NCBI RefSeq assembly: GCF_024506435.1
Contig: NZ_JANIET010000001.1
Location: 1,922,001 to 1,986,000, forward strand
DNA from: Pantoea trifolii
Lineage (GTDB): Bacteria > Pseudomonadota > Gammaproteobacteria > Enterobacterales > Enterobacteriaceae
Length of the DNA stretch: 64,000 bases
Direction of reading: 5' to 3'
The first letter of the stretch is position 1. Each line of letters opens with the position of its first letter. Made by a program: the position numbers and the translations under genes. A model generated the notes under the pieces. The model searched no databases and was not told where the DNA came from. It saw nothing but the letters and a program-made list of their open reading frames with translations. Positions 8,963 through 17,863 of the stretch are shown here, piece after piece.

Positions 8963-8989
8963 GGGCCAGCTTTGCTGGCCCGCGTTTTT
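8963..8989 (+). terminator. Rho-independent terminator after the AraC-type activator
   Basis: GGGCCAGC-TTT-GCTGGCCC, a perfect 8-bp stem, then CGCG and TTTTT, starting 10 bp after the stop codon. Confidence 0.85.
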
Positions 8990-9039
8990 CCCTGCCTTAA
9001 ATCTGTTATTATCGTCGTCCTGTTTTTCAGGATGCCACC

Positions 9040-9474
9040 ATGTCAAAAAAACTCTGGATTGCCTTAATTCTGGTCCTCGCCGCGCTGTGGCTCGGGCTAA
9101 AACCGCGTTTGTCCGATAAATGGTCCGCCAGCCATCCCGATATTTCACAGCTCACCGACGCCAACACCGTGGCGCGTTGGCTGCAGCAGCATCACACATT
9201 ACCCGATCTCTATCTCACCAAAAATGAAGCGCGTCGTCAGGGCTGGAATCCCAGCAAGGGCAACTTGTGTGAGGTCTTGCCGGGCCGCGCGATTGGTGGC
9301 GATCGCTTTAGCAATCGCGAAAGAAGGTTGCCGATGCAGGCGGGCAGGCAGTGGTATGAAGCGGACGTCAATTACGATTGCGGCCACCGCGATGCCGATC
9401 GTCTGCTTTACTCATCCGATGGGCTGATTTTCCTCACCACCGATCACTATCGCAGCTTCAAACAGGTGCCTTAA
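9040..9474 (+). CDS. Barnase-family guanyl-preferring ribonuclease
   Basis: 144 residues. The N-terminal MSKKLWIALILVLAALWLGL is a signal peptide or signal anchor. The remainder follows Bacillus barnase: VARWLQQHHTLPDLYLTKNEA, GWNPSKGNLCEVLPGRAIGGDRFSNRE (substrate loop), WYEADVNYDCGHRDADRLLYSSDGLIFLTTDHYRSF. The barnase catalytic Glu (in EADVNY), Arg (ADRLLYSS) and His (TTDHY) are all present. Two added cysteines (NLC, YDCG) may form a disulfide, fitting a periplasmic or secreted enzyme. The next gene encodes the matching inhibitor. Likely a secreted RNase toxin or nutrient-scavenging RNase. Confidence 0.92.
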   Translation: MSKKLWIALILVLAALWLGLKPRLSDKWSASHPDISQLTDANTVARWLQQHHTLPDLYLTKNEARRQGWNPSKGNLCEVLPGRAIGGDRFSNRERRLPMQAGRQWYEADVNYDCGHRDADRLLYSSDGLIFLTTDHYRSFKQVP

Positions 9475-9476
9475 CC

Positions 9477-9749
9477 ATGTTGACGCTCCATTTTGACTTT
9501 GAAAGCTTGTCGGATCGCCAGGCGTTTTACCGCGCGCTGGTGCAGCAAAGTGCCTGCCCAGTGGATTTCGGTAACAATCTGGATGCGCTGTGGGATTGGC
9601 TGACTGGCGGAATGGCGCTGCCGGCGACCTTCTATTTAGCGCATGCCGATAACGCCAGCGAGAGTGCCGAATTCGCGCCGGTGCTGGCGTTACTGGAAGA
9701 GGCGCAGCAGCAGTTAGACGGCGAGCTGCGCCTGGTGCGTGGCGAGTAA
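9477..9749 (+). CDS. Barstar-family RNase inhibitor (immunity protein)
   Basis: 90 residues from ATG 9477, two bases after the RNase stop. It has the barstar core: an aromatic-rich beta strand (LHFDFESLSD), helix 1, the FGNNLDALWDWLTGG segment matching the barnase-binding loop and helix 2 of barstar (YYGENLDALWDCLTG), and a closing acidic helix (LALLEEAQQQLDGEL). It should stay in the cytoplasm and neutralise RNase that has not been exported. The tight coupling to the RNase gene is the usual toxin-immunity order. Confidence 0.92.
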   Translation: MLTLHFDFESLSDRQAFYRALVQQSACPVDFGNNLDALWDWLTGGMALPATFYLAHADNASESAEFAPVLALLEEAQQQLDGELRLVRGE

Positions 9750-9750
9750 G

Positions 9751-12123
9751 TTACGCGTGCAGCGGTAACAGCAAAATCGCCAGCATCTGGCGGGCATTCG
9801 CGGGCAAATCGCCGCCGCCGGTATAGCCGTTGTTCTCAACGATCACCGAATTCAACCCCACCAGCCAGTCATAGATGTAGTAAGCGGTATGATTGGCGGG
9901 CGCGGCCGACAGACGCGTCAAACGCTGTCCCGGCGAGAAGCTGACGCTCGGTGCAGGCGGACGGGCGAAAATCGTCTGACCGCGATTGACGCGGCTTTCA
10001 GGACGCTCGCTCTCCGGGCGCTGTAAAAAGCCCAGCCACGCGACAAAATCACCCAGCACCGTCATGGCACGTGAAACCTGACGATCGGTACGCGCTTCGT
10101 GGGCGCTGGCCTGCGCATCCGGCTCATTCAGCGCGTTTTGCAGTTTGTTCAGCACCTTGAGACGGAAGCTGGCGGTAATCAACTCTTCCACCAGCATCTC
10201 CAGCGTCGGCTTATCGACGTTGAGCAGCGCCAGCAGGCTGCGGCTTTCCGGTAGCTGACGCAAATGCTCCAGCCACAGCGCAAACACCTGCTGCGGGAAT
10301 TGCTGATCGCGCTGACCGCCCGAGCTACGCGGCTCAGCGGCGGCGACCGGCTCATCTTTAAACAGATCAAACTCAAAGCCGATGCCAAAATAGCTCTGCT
10401 CAGCGGCTGCGGTTTTGGCGCTATGTTGAGTATGAGTGCTGCTGCTCTGGCTCAGCCACAGCTGACGCACCGCTTCGCGCGACGGCTGCAAACGCTCCAG
10501 CAGTTCACCGTGCAAACCGGTGCGATGTTGCAAGCATTTCAGCAGCGTATCGGAGATCGCCTGCTTGCGAGCTGCCTGTTCTGGCGTGGCGCTGGATTCG
10601 GTCCACGGCTGCAAACGTTCCACCAGCTTGTGCTGTAGCGCGCTGAGCTGCAACGCTAAACGCTCACGGCGCGCTTCCGGCTGCATCTCATCCTGCAACC
10701 AGCTGCCCATGCGATCAACACCCGCGCGATCCAGCGCCAGCATCGAACCCCAACTCTGTCCCGGCTGACCAATCTGTCGCTGCACTGCTTCATCAACGTT
10801 AATCTGCTGCTGCTGATAGCGCGCATCATGCGGCGTGATCGCCCAAATCAGACGCGGTTTCTCACCGCTGGCGGCGATGGTTTGATGCATGTGCCACTCG
10901 CGCAGCGCGCTGGCGGCGACATCGGTATCCTGACGCTGACTGGCGGCGGTACAGATCAGCATCAAATCGATGCCCTGACGCGCGGCGTACAAACCCGGCA
11001 GCAGCGCGCGTTTCTGTTCCAGCAGCGTGGCGCGCAGCGGATCGCGTTTACGTAGCTGCGCCAGTTCATCCTGTTGGGCGCGATCGGCTGGCGTGCCCGG
11101 CGCGGGCATCTCAAGCATATCCGCATCATCGTACAGCGCCTGACGCGGCGTCGAGCTGAGCGGCAAGGTGATCTCCAGCGTCAGCAACGACAGTAATCCC
11201 AGCGGCACATGCTGCGCTTTCCCCACGCGATTGGCGACGATCGGACACACTTCGATCATCTCCTGCCAGTCGGCATCGTTGCCAATCAGTTTTTCTGCCG
11301 GCAGCGCAGCATCGTCCACCAGCACGCTAAGCGGTGCTAACACGCGCGGCGCGTGGCGCAACTGGTGACGCAAGTGCATCAGGCTACGCAGGCTTTCGTT
11401 CAGCGCGTTTTGCCCCGGCCACAGCAGGGCAAACAGCTGCACGCGATCGTCGACGTTGAGCCACGGCGCCAGCGCAACTGCCTGCGGCCAGAAGTGACGA
11501 TCGAGAATCTCGGCATGACGATGGTGACGACGGCTCCACGCCCACAGCGTGATCAACGCATCGCTGTCGAGGCCCGGCTGCGGTTCATCCTGGCGATGGC
11601 GCTGCAAACGCTGCAAAGCGGCGTCGATCTGCGCCGTGTCGGGCTGAAGCTCGGTTTTGGCGCAGGCCAGCATTAAACGAATCAGTTCCACTTCGCTCAG
11701 CAGCGTCATCTCCAGCGGCCAGGCGTTGGATTGGGTTTCGCGCTGGTGGCTGAAGCGGGTGGCGATAGCGAAATCGAGATTGCCGGGATTGATGTTCTGG
11801 AAATAGTTCAGGGTTTTATCGCCGAGACGCGCGATAAGTTGGCCCTGCGCATCGCCGACCATCTCACTCAGCAGCCAGGCTTTGCCCGCCTGCGACTGAC
11901 CAAACAGCGCCAGCGTCACTGGACGTGCCAGTTGGCGCGCCAGGGCATGGCTTTCCACGCGCGCGCGGCGCAGTTGCAGCGTCAGGGTTTCGGCTTCCAG
12001 CGCCAGACGCGGCGCGTGCGCCTGATGGGTTTCCACCCAGTTCAGCGCGCCATCCAGCGTTTCCTGCATCAGGCTCAGACGTTTCGCGGGCGTAACCGGC
12101 GAGGCTTTTTTGGCAGTTCTCAT
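9751..12123 (-). CDS. srfC: SrfC family putative virulence factor, P-loop protein
   Basis: About 790 residues. The start ATG at 12123 overlaps the srfB stop in an ATGA, preferred over the longer frame (12153). Near residues 72-82 the sequence LALFGQSQAGKAWLLSEM is a Walker-A-like loop, GxxxxGK followed by Ala where Ser/Thr is usual, in the position expected for a dynamin-like or septin-like GTPase domain. The rest is long and helical with no motif I recognise. It is the last gene of srfABC. The genes were first noted in Salmonella as SsrB-regulated, and a role in toxicity was proposed for the Xenorhabdus complex. The biochemical function is not established. Confidence 0.88.
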   Translation of the reverse strand: MRTAKKASPVTPAKRLSLMQETLDGALNWVETHQAHAPRLALEAETLTLQLRRARVESHALARQLARPVTLALFGQSQAGKAWLLSEMVGDAQGQLIARLGDKTLNYFQNINPGNLDFAIATRFSHQRETQSNAWPLEMTLLSEVELIRLMLACAKTELQPDTAQIDAALQRLQRHRQDEPQPGLDSDALITLWAWSRRHHRHAEILDRHFWPQAVALAPWLNVDDRVQLFALLWPGQNALNESLRSLMHLRHQLRHAPRVLAPLSVLVDDAALPAEKLIGNDADWQEMIEVCPIVANRVGKAQHVPLGLLSLLTLEITLPLSSTPRQALYDDADMLEMPAPGTPADRAQQDELAQLRKRDPLRATLLEQKRALLPGLYAARQGIDLMLICTAASQRQDTDVAASALREWHMHQTIAASGEKPRLIWAITPHDARYQQQQINVDEAVQRQIGQPGQSWGSMLALDRAGVDRMGSWLQDEMQPEARRERLALQLSALQHKLVERLQPWTESSATPEQAARKQAISDTLLKCLQHRTGLHGELLERLQPSREAVRQLWLSQSSSTHTQHSAKTAAAEQSYFGIGFEFDLFKDEPVAAAEPRSSGGQRDQQFPQQVFALWLEHLRQLPESRSLLALLNVDKPTLEMLVEELITASFRLKVLNKLQNALNEPDAQASAHEARTDRQVSRAMTVLGDFVAWLGFLQRPESERPESRVNRGQTIFARPPAPSVSFSPGQRLTRLSAAPANHTAYYIYDWLVGLNSVIVENNGYTGGGDLPANARQMLAILLLPLHA

Positions 12124-15092
12124 CGTTTGCAGACGCTCCCGCTGTCGATCCAATATTGCGCATTCGCGTTGCCGGTGGCGGAAAGCGTATTCAGTTTCAG
12201 ACTCAGCTGCTCCAGCGGCACGCGCGTGCCGTCATCCATGCGTGCATCGCTTAACACTAAGCGTTCAGGGCCGAGATTATCCGGGCCCGGCTGCACCGCC
12301 AGTTTGATGCGCAGTACGCTTTCACCGGCAACCTGACGCGCCAGCGTCGGGTCGACAATGCTCAGGCTATACAGCGGCGATGCCGGCCAGCGATCGTTCT
12401 CCAGCTGGCGGAAACCCAGGCAGACGTTGCCGCGTATGCGGAAGCTGCTTTTGCGATCCAGCGCGAAACTGCTGCTGTCGAGGTCGATCTCGCTGTAGCA
12501 CAAATTGTCGTCGCTGAGCGCCGAGGTCTCATCCAGCACGCCGAGATAACGAATGGTGGAGTATGGTTCGAAATCACCGGCGCGGAACCAGAAGCTGCTC
12601 AGGCGCAGATCGAGCGCCAGCAGGCACAGCATCGCGCCCACCGCGGCGGTGGATTTCGGATTATCAATACGGCCTTGCTTGTTGAACGGATACCAGTCGC
12701 TGGTGTGATAGCCTTCCAGCGACAAAATGCGGCTGCCCGGCAACGGTTGCAGATGGCGCACCAGCGCCTGAATGCCGGGGAAGCGTGACGGGCGACCGGT
12801 GAGCAGCAGCACATCGCACTGGTACAAAGACACCACTTCGCACATCGCGCGCAGCGCCGGAATAATCGCCATGCGGTGTTGCAGGAACTCGCCGTGCAGC
12901 TGCGCCATGCTCACCACCAGCGGCACCTCAAGCAGATCGAAACGGCTATCGCCGCCGAGCGTGCGCTGAATTTCACCGTTCACAAACGCCAGCACGCTGC
13001 TGGCCGGTTTTTGTGGCACCAGCTCGCCGAACAGCGCATTGATTTCGCTGTGGCTGTCGAGCGGATCCCAGTTTTCGTACTGCTCCAGCACCGCCTGCGC
13101 CAGCGGAATAAACAGCTGCAGCGTCACTTGCTGACGCAGCGTGGCCTGTCCGTCCATGCGGCTGTCGTGACCAAACAGCTTGTTCATCAGCGGTTCGGCC
13201 AGTTGCAAACCGGCTTTCTGCAAGCTCTGCTGCAATGCCGGCAGAATCCACAGCTGAATCACATCCAGCAGAATATCGTCCCCAGCAACTTTGAAGCCTT
13301 CGCGGAACAGCAAGCGCGGGGTGATTTTGACGTTGTTGCCCTGGCCATCATCGAGGCGATATTGGGTGATGGCTAAATCGGTGGTGCCGCCGCCGATATC
13401 AATCGAGGCGATGCGCAGGCTTTTACCCGGCAGCTCGTCGACTTCACGCGGACGATCCGGGCGCGCCATGCTGCTGAAGAAATCTTCTGCGCGACCGGCA
13501 AAGTTGACCTGAGTTTCGTTGAACAGCCACACCATTTGACCGCAGGTGGCTTCATCCCACTCCATCTGCACATCCGGCACCGGACGCAGGCTGTTTGCCT
13601 GGCTGGCGGCGGTGAACTCTTCTTCAGCTGGATGCCAGCCTTCGGCTTTCCACACCAGCGCGATGGCTTCCTGCATGCGGCGACGAAAAATCTCACGCTC
13701 CGGCTTCGGCATTGCCGACGGCAGCGTCAGAATCACATGACGCAGCTGACGCGGCGCCTGGCTTTGCGGCATGCGCTGGCGCTGCGCCACGCTGTTCATC
13801 TGCATCATCGCCTGCGCCAGCAGTTCGCACAGCATAAAGGTCATCAGCGAACTGCGGCTGTAGCTGGCGGAGAACACCGGCAGACGATCGTCTTCCGCCA
13901 GCGCGTGTAGCGGCTGGCCTTCGTCATTGATCAGTAAGGTGAACGGCAGCGCGGTGGCCTGCGGCTCATCGCTGCTGCCGTTGGCGTTGAAGCGCCAGCC
14001 TGGCTGATAGCGTGCTTCATCCCACAAGTAGCGGCGCGGACTGGACAAGCCGGTGCTGCCTTCGGTGCCGGCACGCAGCAGCGCCAGACGGCTGGCTTCG
14101 CGGCCCACGCGCGTCAGCGACGGCCACATAAAGGCGTTTTCACGGCCGCTCTCCAGCGAGAAGTTAGCCTTGCCGAAACGGGTTTCCGCAAACTCCAGAC
14201 GACTGTCGAACAGTTCGTTGTAAACCTGATGCGGCTCGGAGAGATCGCGCAACTGCAGCTCGTAGGTTTGACGCAGGCCGCTGCTCTCTTCGGCGTGATC
14301 TTCCACCAGAATGCCGCAGGTGTGCGAGTTGCCGACGTCGAGAATGATATCGACGTTGACCGCCGGCGTTTGCAGCGACGTCGCCTGGATATAGATCTCC
14401 GCCAGATCGAGCTGTTCGCCCAGCAGTTCCAGCAGGTTGAGATAGTGCGCCTGATATTCGAACTCACGCAGCGCCTGGTTCAGCTCCTGCTCGCGACGTG
14501 ACTCCAGCGCATGCACCTGCTGGCTAAAGGTTTCACGCAGCCAGCCATCGACCCACGTATGGTCGAGGAATTCGCCCAGCTCGTAGTTGTGCCAGGCAAG
14601 GGCGAAACTGACGCCGTTCTGCGCATCGGCTTTGCTCAAACCGTGCTGCTCGCCGCCATCTTGCTCTGACACAATGCGCGTATCAAAGGCGAGGGTGATG
14701 CGATGGGTGTTGCCTGCCGCATCGGGTTGCGCCAGCGGCGCCAGATGCAGACGCGCCCAGTTGTCCGGGCCGCCGATAAAACGACGTCCGCTGGTGCAAC
14801 GCAGCACCGGCAGCGGCAGCCATTGATGAGCCAGCAGCTTCAGCGAGTCGGCCAGCGCGATATCCGTTTCCGGACGCACCACTTCCGCCGCGCCGCCATC
14901 TTCCGGATAGAGCAGGAACTTGCCGCTGTTGCCGTCGACGTTGAGGCGCAGCAGCGGGCCGTTGGCGGTTTGACGCACGAACTGGCGGCGAGCCTGCAAC
15001 GCAGGTAAACGCAAACCGAAATCAAGAAACTGCACACCGCTATCTTCAATCAGCGTGATTTTCTGTTTGTCATCGATGAGGGGAGCCAACAT
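12120..15092 (-). CDS. srfB: SrfB family protein with Hsp70/actin-like ATPase fold
   Basis: 990 residues. Two nucleotide-binding motifs of the actin/Hsp70/FtsA fold are visible: DIILDVGNSHTCGILVED near residue 250 (phosphate 1) and IASIDIGGGTTDLAI near residue 563 (phosphate 2). An N-terminal domain of about 240 residues and a C-terminal beta-rich region flank the core. It is encoded 2 bp after srfA and overlaps srfC by 4 bp, so the three proteins are probably made together and may form a complex. It is known as a putative virulence factor; the partner proteins and substrate are unknown. Confidence 0.9.
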   Translation of the reverse strand: MLAPLIDDKQKITLIEDSGVQFLDFGLRLPALQARRQFVRQTANGPLLRLNVDGNSGKFLLYPEDGGAAEVVRPETDIALADSLKLLAHQWLPLPVLRCTSGRRFIGGPDNWARLHLAPLAQPDAAGNTHRITLAFDTRIVSEQDGGEQHGLSKADAQNGVSFALAWHNYELGEFLDHTWVDGWLRETFSQQVHALESRREQELNQALREFEYQAHYLNLLELLGEQLDLAEIYIQATSLQTPAVNVDIILDVGNSHTCGILVEDHAEESSGLRQTYELQLRDLSEPHQVYNELFDSRLEFAETRFGKANFSLESGRENAFMWPSLTRVGREASRLALLRAGTEGSTGLSSPRRYLWDEARYQPGWRFNANGSSDEPQATALPFTLLINDEGQPLHALAEDDRLPVFSASYSRSSLMTFMLCELLAQAMMQMNSVAQRQRMPQSQAPRQLRHVILTLPSAMPKPEREIFRRRMQEAIALVWKAEGWHPAEEEFTAASQANSLRPVPDVQMEWDEATCGQMVWLFNETQVNFAGRAEDFFSSMARPDRPREVDELPGKSLRIASIDIGGGTTDLAITQYRLDDGQGNNVKITPRLLFREGFKVAGDDILLDVIQLWILPALQQSLQKAGLQLAEPLMNKLFGHDSRMDGQATLRQQVTLQLFIPLAQAVLEQYENWDPLDSHSEINALFGELVPQKPASSVLAFVNGEIQRTLGGDSRFDLLEVPLVVSMAQLHGEFLQHRMAIIPALRAMCEVVSLYQCDVLLLTGRPSRFPGIQALVRHLQPLPGSRILSLEGYHTSDWYPFNKQGRIDNPKSTAAVGAMLCLLALDLRLSSFWFRAGDFEPYSTIRYLGVLDETSALSDDNLCYSEIDLDSSSFALDRKSSFRIRGNVCLGFRQLENDRWPASPLYSLSIVDPTLARQVAGESVLRIKLAVQPGPDNLGPERLVLSDARMDDGTRVPLEQLSLKLNTLSATGNANAQYWIDSGSVCKR

Positions 15093-15094
15093 GT

Positions 15095-16435
15095 TTACTT
15101 ACTCTCACGCTTAATCGTCAACGGGAAGACCTGATCTGCGCCGTATTGCGCAGTACAGCTGGCGATGCCATCACCGGCTTTACACACCAATTCCGGCATG
15201 CGGTAACGCGATTTGTCGCTGCAGGTCGCAGTATAGCGGCTGCGCACTTCCATGCTGCCGGCGCTGGTCATCGCGGCGGTGACATCGGCTTTACAGCGGA
15301 TGTTGTCGCCCTGGGTAATGGTGGCGGTGCCTTTGCCGTTGCGCATCTGATAGCGCAGGCTTGGCGGTTTGCCGGTCGGCAGATTGGTTTGACGCAAGGT
15401 CACGCGCCAGGTGCCATTGATAAATTTCACTGAGCCAACGCGCGCATCTTCGGTGGTCATCACCAAATCATCCGCTTTGGCCGGTTCGGTGTGTTCAGCG
15501 ACCACCTCAGGCGGCGCGACAGGCGCAGCAACCGGTGCGGGGGCGGCAATGACGGTGGCGGCGGTTTGTGGCAGCGTGGCGGCGAGTTTTTCCGCTTTCA
15601 CCATCACGGCCGGCGGCTTACTCAACGGCACAGGCACATCTGCAACACTAATCGCAGCCGGTTGCGGTGCGCTGTGCAGCCAGAAGGCGACGCCCGCAGC
15701 GACCACCGCCGCAACCGGCAACAGCAGCATCAGCGGACGCACGGTAAAGGCGCGACGTGGTGGCACGACAGGCTCCGGTTCAGGCGCGGGCTCAGGAATG
15801 ACTTCGGCTGCTGGTTCTTCGACTTCAGGTTTCGGCTCGATCACCGGTTCGGCAGCGGCAGGCGGCACGTCGATCAGCGGCGCAATCACTGGCGCGACCA
15901 CCAGCGGATCGGGTGCTGGCGGTTCCGGCAACAGCGGCGGCAGTTCATCTTCCAGTGAGTCACGCAGGCAGGCCAGCGCGTCATCACGCGAACGCGCCTG
16001 CGGATCGACAAAGCCCCAGAAGGTGATCACCGGTTTGCCATCCACCAGATAAACGTACTGCTGATCCGGGAACTGCAACGTCTTGCTCAGCAACGCACCA
16101 AACAAGCGCATCGCCGGATTCTCCGCGTCGCGCGCGCGCAGGCTCAGCGCCTGCAAATCCTGCTGGTTCAGCGTCAGCAGTTCCAGCGCCTGACGGCGCT
16201 CGTGATCGCTGGCACCCAGCCAGGATTTTACTTTGCCATTGAACGGGGCGTACCAATCGAGGCGGTCACCGCGCTCGTTGACTTGCGGAATCGCGAGGCA
16301 ATTGGCCAGCGTGGTTTGGCGGCGCAGGCGCAGGGTTTCACGGATTTGCAGCGCGGACGTCCAGACCGGCTGGCCGTTTTCACCCAGTGCCAGTACCGAA
16401 TCCAGATTGCCGCTGCGCAGAAAAGTTTTTGCCAC
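15095..16435 (-). CDS. srfA: SrfA family membrane-anchored protein
   Basis: 446 residues from a GTG start (MAKTFLRSGNLDSVLALGEN); no better ATG is available. Order of parts: a cytoplasmic N-terminal domain (1-160), a Pro/Glu/Ala-rich linker (about 165-230), one membrane helix (PLMLLLPVAAVVAAGVAFWL, about 236-256), a second Pro/Ala-rich linker, and a C-terminal domain (about 325-446) with paired cysteines (IRCKADV, ATCSDKS, LVCKAGDG, ASCTAQY), probably in the periplasm. This topology makes SrfA the likely membrane anchor of the SrfABC set. It is the first gene of the operon. Confidence 0.88.
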   Translation of the reverse strand: MAKTFLRSGNLDSVLALGENGQPVWTSALQIRETLRLRRQTTLANCLAIPQVNERGDRLDWYAPFNGKVKSWLGASDHERRQALELLTLNQQDLQALSLRARDAENPAMRLFGALLSKTLQFPDQQYVYLVDGKPVITFWGFVDPQARSRDDALACLRDSLEDELPPLLPEPPAPDPLVVAPVIAPLIDVPPAAAEPVIEPKPEVEEPAAEVIPEPAPEPEPVVPPRRAFTVRPLMLLLPVAAVVAAGVAFWLHSAPQPAAISVADVPVPLSKPPAVMVKAEKLAATLPQTAATVIAAPAPVAAPVAPPEVVAEHTEPAKADDLVMTTEDARVGSVKFINGTWRVTLRQTNLPTGKPPSLRYQMRNGKGTATITQGDNIRCKADVTAAMTSAGSMEVRSRYTATCSDKSRYRMPELVCKAGDGIASCTAQYGADQVFPLTIKRESK

Positions 16436-16539
16436 TCGTTGGGCCCTTATCGGTGGTTGTCTGAGGCAGAACAGTGTGTGTTTTTGGCGATGATAGTGAT
16501 CTTAAGCCAAATGTTGCGAAATCAAACGGCTGATAAAGG

Positions 16540-16562
16540 GGGAAAAACAGGGCGTTTTTCCC
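16540..16562. terminator. Inverted repeat between ydcO 3' end and srfA 5' end
   Basis: GGGAAAAAC (16540-16548) pairs with GTTTTTCCC (16554-16562) over a 5-base loop. It lies 27 bp beyond the ydcO stop and may terminate that gene. There is no clean T-run, so this is moderate evidence. Confidence 0.45.
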
Positions 16563-16588
16563 GGGTGCGAGGGTGATCTGTTGAAATT

Positions 16589-17767
16589 TTAAGCGTGGCG
16601 TCGTGGGGAAAGAATCAAATAGGTCAGCATACCGCCGAGCAGTCCCCAAAAGGCGGAGCCGATGCCCAACAGTGAAATGCCGCTGGCGGTGATCAGGAAT
16701 GCCACGATGGCGCTATCGCGCTGATCCGGCTCCGCTAAGGCGCGCTGCAAACTGCCGGACAGCGTAGCGACTAGCGCCAAACCGGCCAGCGTGGCGATCA
16801 ATACCGGCGGCAAGGCGCTCAGCATGATGGCGATCAATCCGCCGGTAAAGCCGGTCAGCAGATAGAACACGCCCGCCAATGCCGAGGCCATCCAGCGGCG
16901 CGCCGGATTGGGATCGACGTCGTCTCCCATGCAGATGGCGGCGGTAATCGCGGCGATACATACCGAAAATCCGCCAAACGGCGACAGCACTAAGGCGATA
17001 AATCCGGTCCAGCCGGTTAGCGCAGATACCGGCGGCTGATAACCGTGTGCCTGCAAGGTGGCGATGCCCGGCGCGTTTTGTGACGCCATGGTGACGAGAA
17101 AATAGGGCAAACCCACGCCAATCAGCGCTGCCAGATTAAACTGCGGCATGATGAATTCGGGTCGACTGATCGCCAGCGCATGCGGCGGAAAGTGGATTGA
17201 TTGCTGGCCCAGCGCCACCAGCACGCCGGCGATCAACGCCAGAATAATGGCGTAGCGCGGCAGCCAGCGACGGCTCAACAGCCACACCAGACACATGCTG
17301 CCGCACAGCGCGAAATTGCTCTGCAAGCCGCTAAAGGTGCCGATGCCAAACTTCAGCAGAATCCCGGCCAACATCGCCGCCGCCAGCGACTGCGGAATGT
17401 GATTCATCAGACGAGCAAACAGGCCGGTGACGCCGCACAACACAATCAGCAGGTTAGTCGCGACAAATACGCCAATCACTTCATTCAGCGTCAAACCCTG
17501 CACGCTGGTGGCGAGCAGGGCCGCGCCAGGCGTTGACCAGGCGGCGAGGATTGGCATGCGCGTCCACAGTGATAAGCCGAACGAGGCCAATCCCATACCG
17601 ACGCCGAGCATCGACAGCCAGCCGCCAATCTGCTTCGGCGAAGCGCCCGCCGCCTGCGCCGCCTGAAAGATCAGCGCCGCCGTGCTGCTGTAGCCCACCA
17701 GCACGGCGATAAAACCAGAAATCAGCATCGGGAAAGAGAAAGCACTGCGTGTGGTGGCGGTCGTCAT
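16589..17767 (-). CDS. ydcO: Benzoate/H+ symporter family permease (YdcO/BenE)
   Basis: 392 residues with about 11-12 hydrophobic helices, matching E. coli YdcO and the BenE family (YSSTAALIFQAAQAAGAS near TM1, SQNAPGIATLQAHGYQPP after TM7, SPFGGFSVCIAAITAAICMG). It is an inner-membrane symporter; benzoate is the substrate for characterised BenE members, but for YdcO it has not been shown. It is divergent from sutR, exactly as ydcO-ydcN in E. coli, which supports orthology. The control region holds two copies of a likely SutR operator. Confidence 0.9.
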   Translation of the reverse strand: MTTATTRSAFSFPMLISGFIAVLVGYSSTAALIFQAAQAAGASPKQIGGWLSMLGVGMGLASFGLSLWTRMPILAAWSTPGAALLATSVQGLTLNEVIGVFVATNLLIVLCGVTGLFARLMNHIPQSLAAAMLAGILLKFGIGTFSGLQSNFALCGSMCLVWLLSRRWLPRYAIILALIAGVLVALGQQSIHFPPHALAISRPEFIMPQFNLAALIGVGLPYFLVTMASQNAPGIATLQAHGYQPPVSALTGWTGFIALVLSPFGGFSVCIAAITAAICMGDDVDPNPARRWMASALAGVFYLLTGFTGGLIAIMLSALPPVLIATLAGLALVATLSGSLQRALAEPDQRDSAIVAFLITASGISLLGIGSAFWGLLGGMLTYLILSPRRHA

Positions 17768-17782
17768 CAGATCACATCCGGT

Positions 17783-17827
17783 TGTGCGTTATAGCGCACA
17801 TAGTGGCATGGAGCGTTATAGCGCACA
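17783..17827. promoter_or_regulatory. Two tandem operator-like repeats between ydcO and sutR
   Basis: GCGTTATAGCGCACA occurs twice, starting at 17786 and 17813, 27 bp apart. The first copy extends to a palindrome TGTGCG-TTATAG-CGCACA (17783-17800). Their position in the divergent spacer suggests SutR binding and joint control of both genes. Inference from position only. Confidence 0.7.
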
Positions 17828-17863
17828 AGTGTTACACTGCGCGCGAGCTTTTCGGGAGAACAC

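Noticed and set aside
15411..16052. 213-codon Ser/Gly/Thr-rich frame antisense to srfA
   Set aside because: It is the mirror of the Pro/Ala/Glu-rich linker of SrfA and has no signal of its own.
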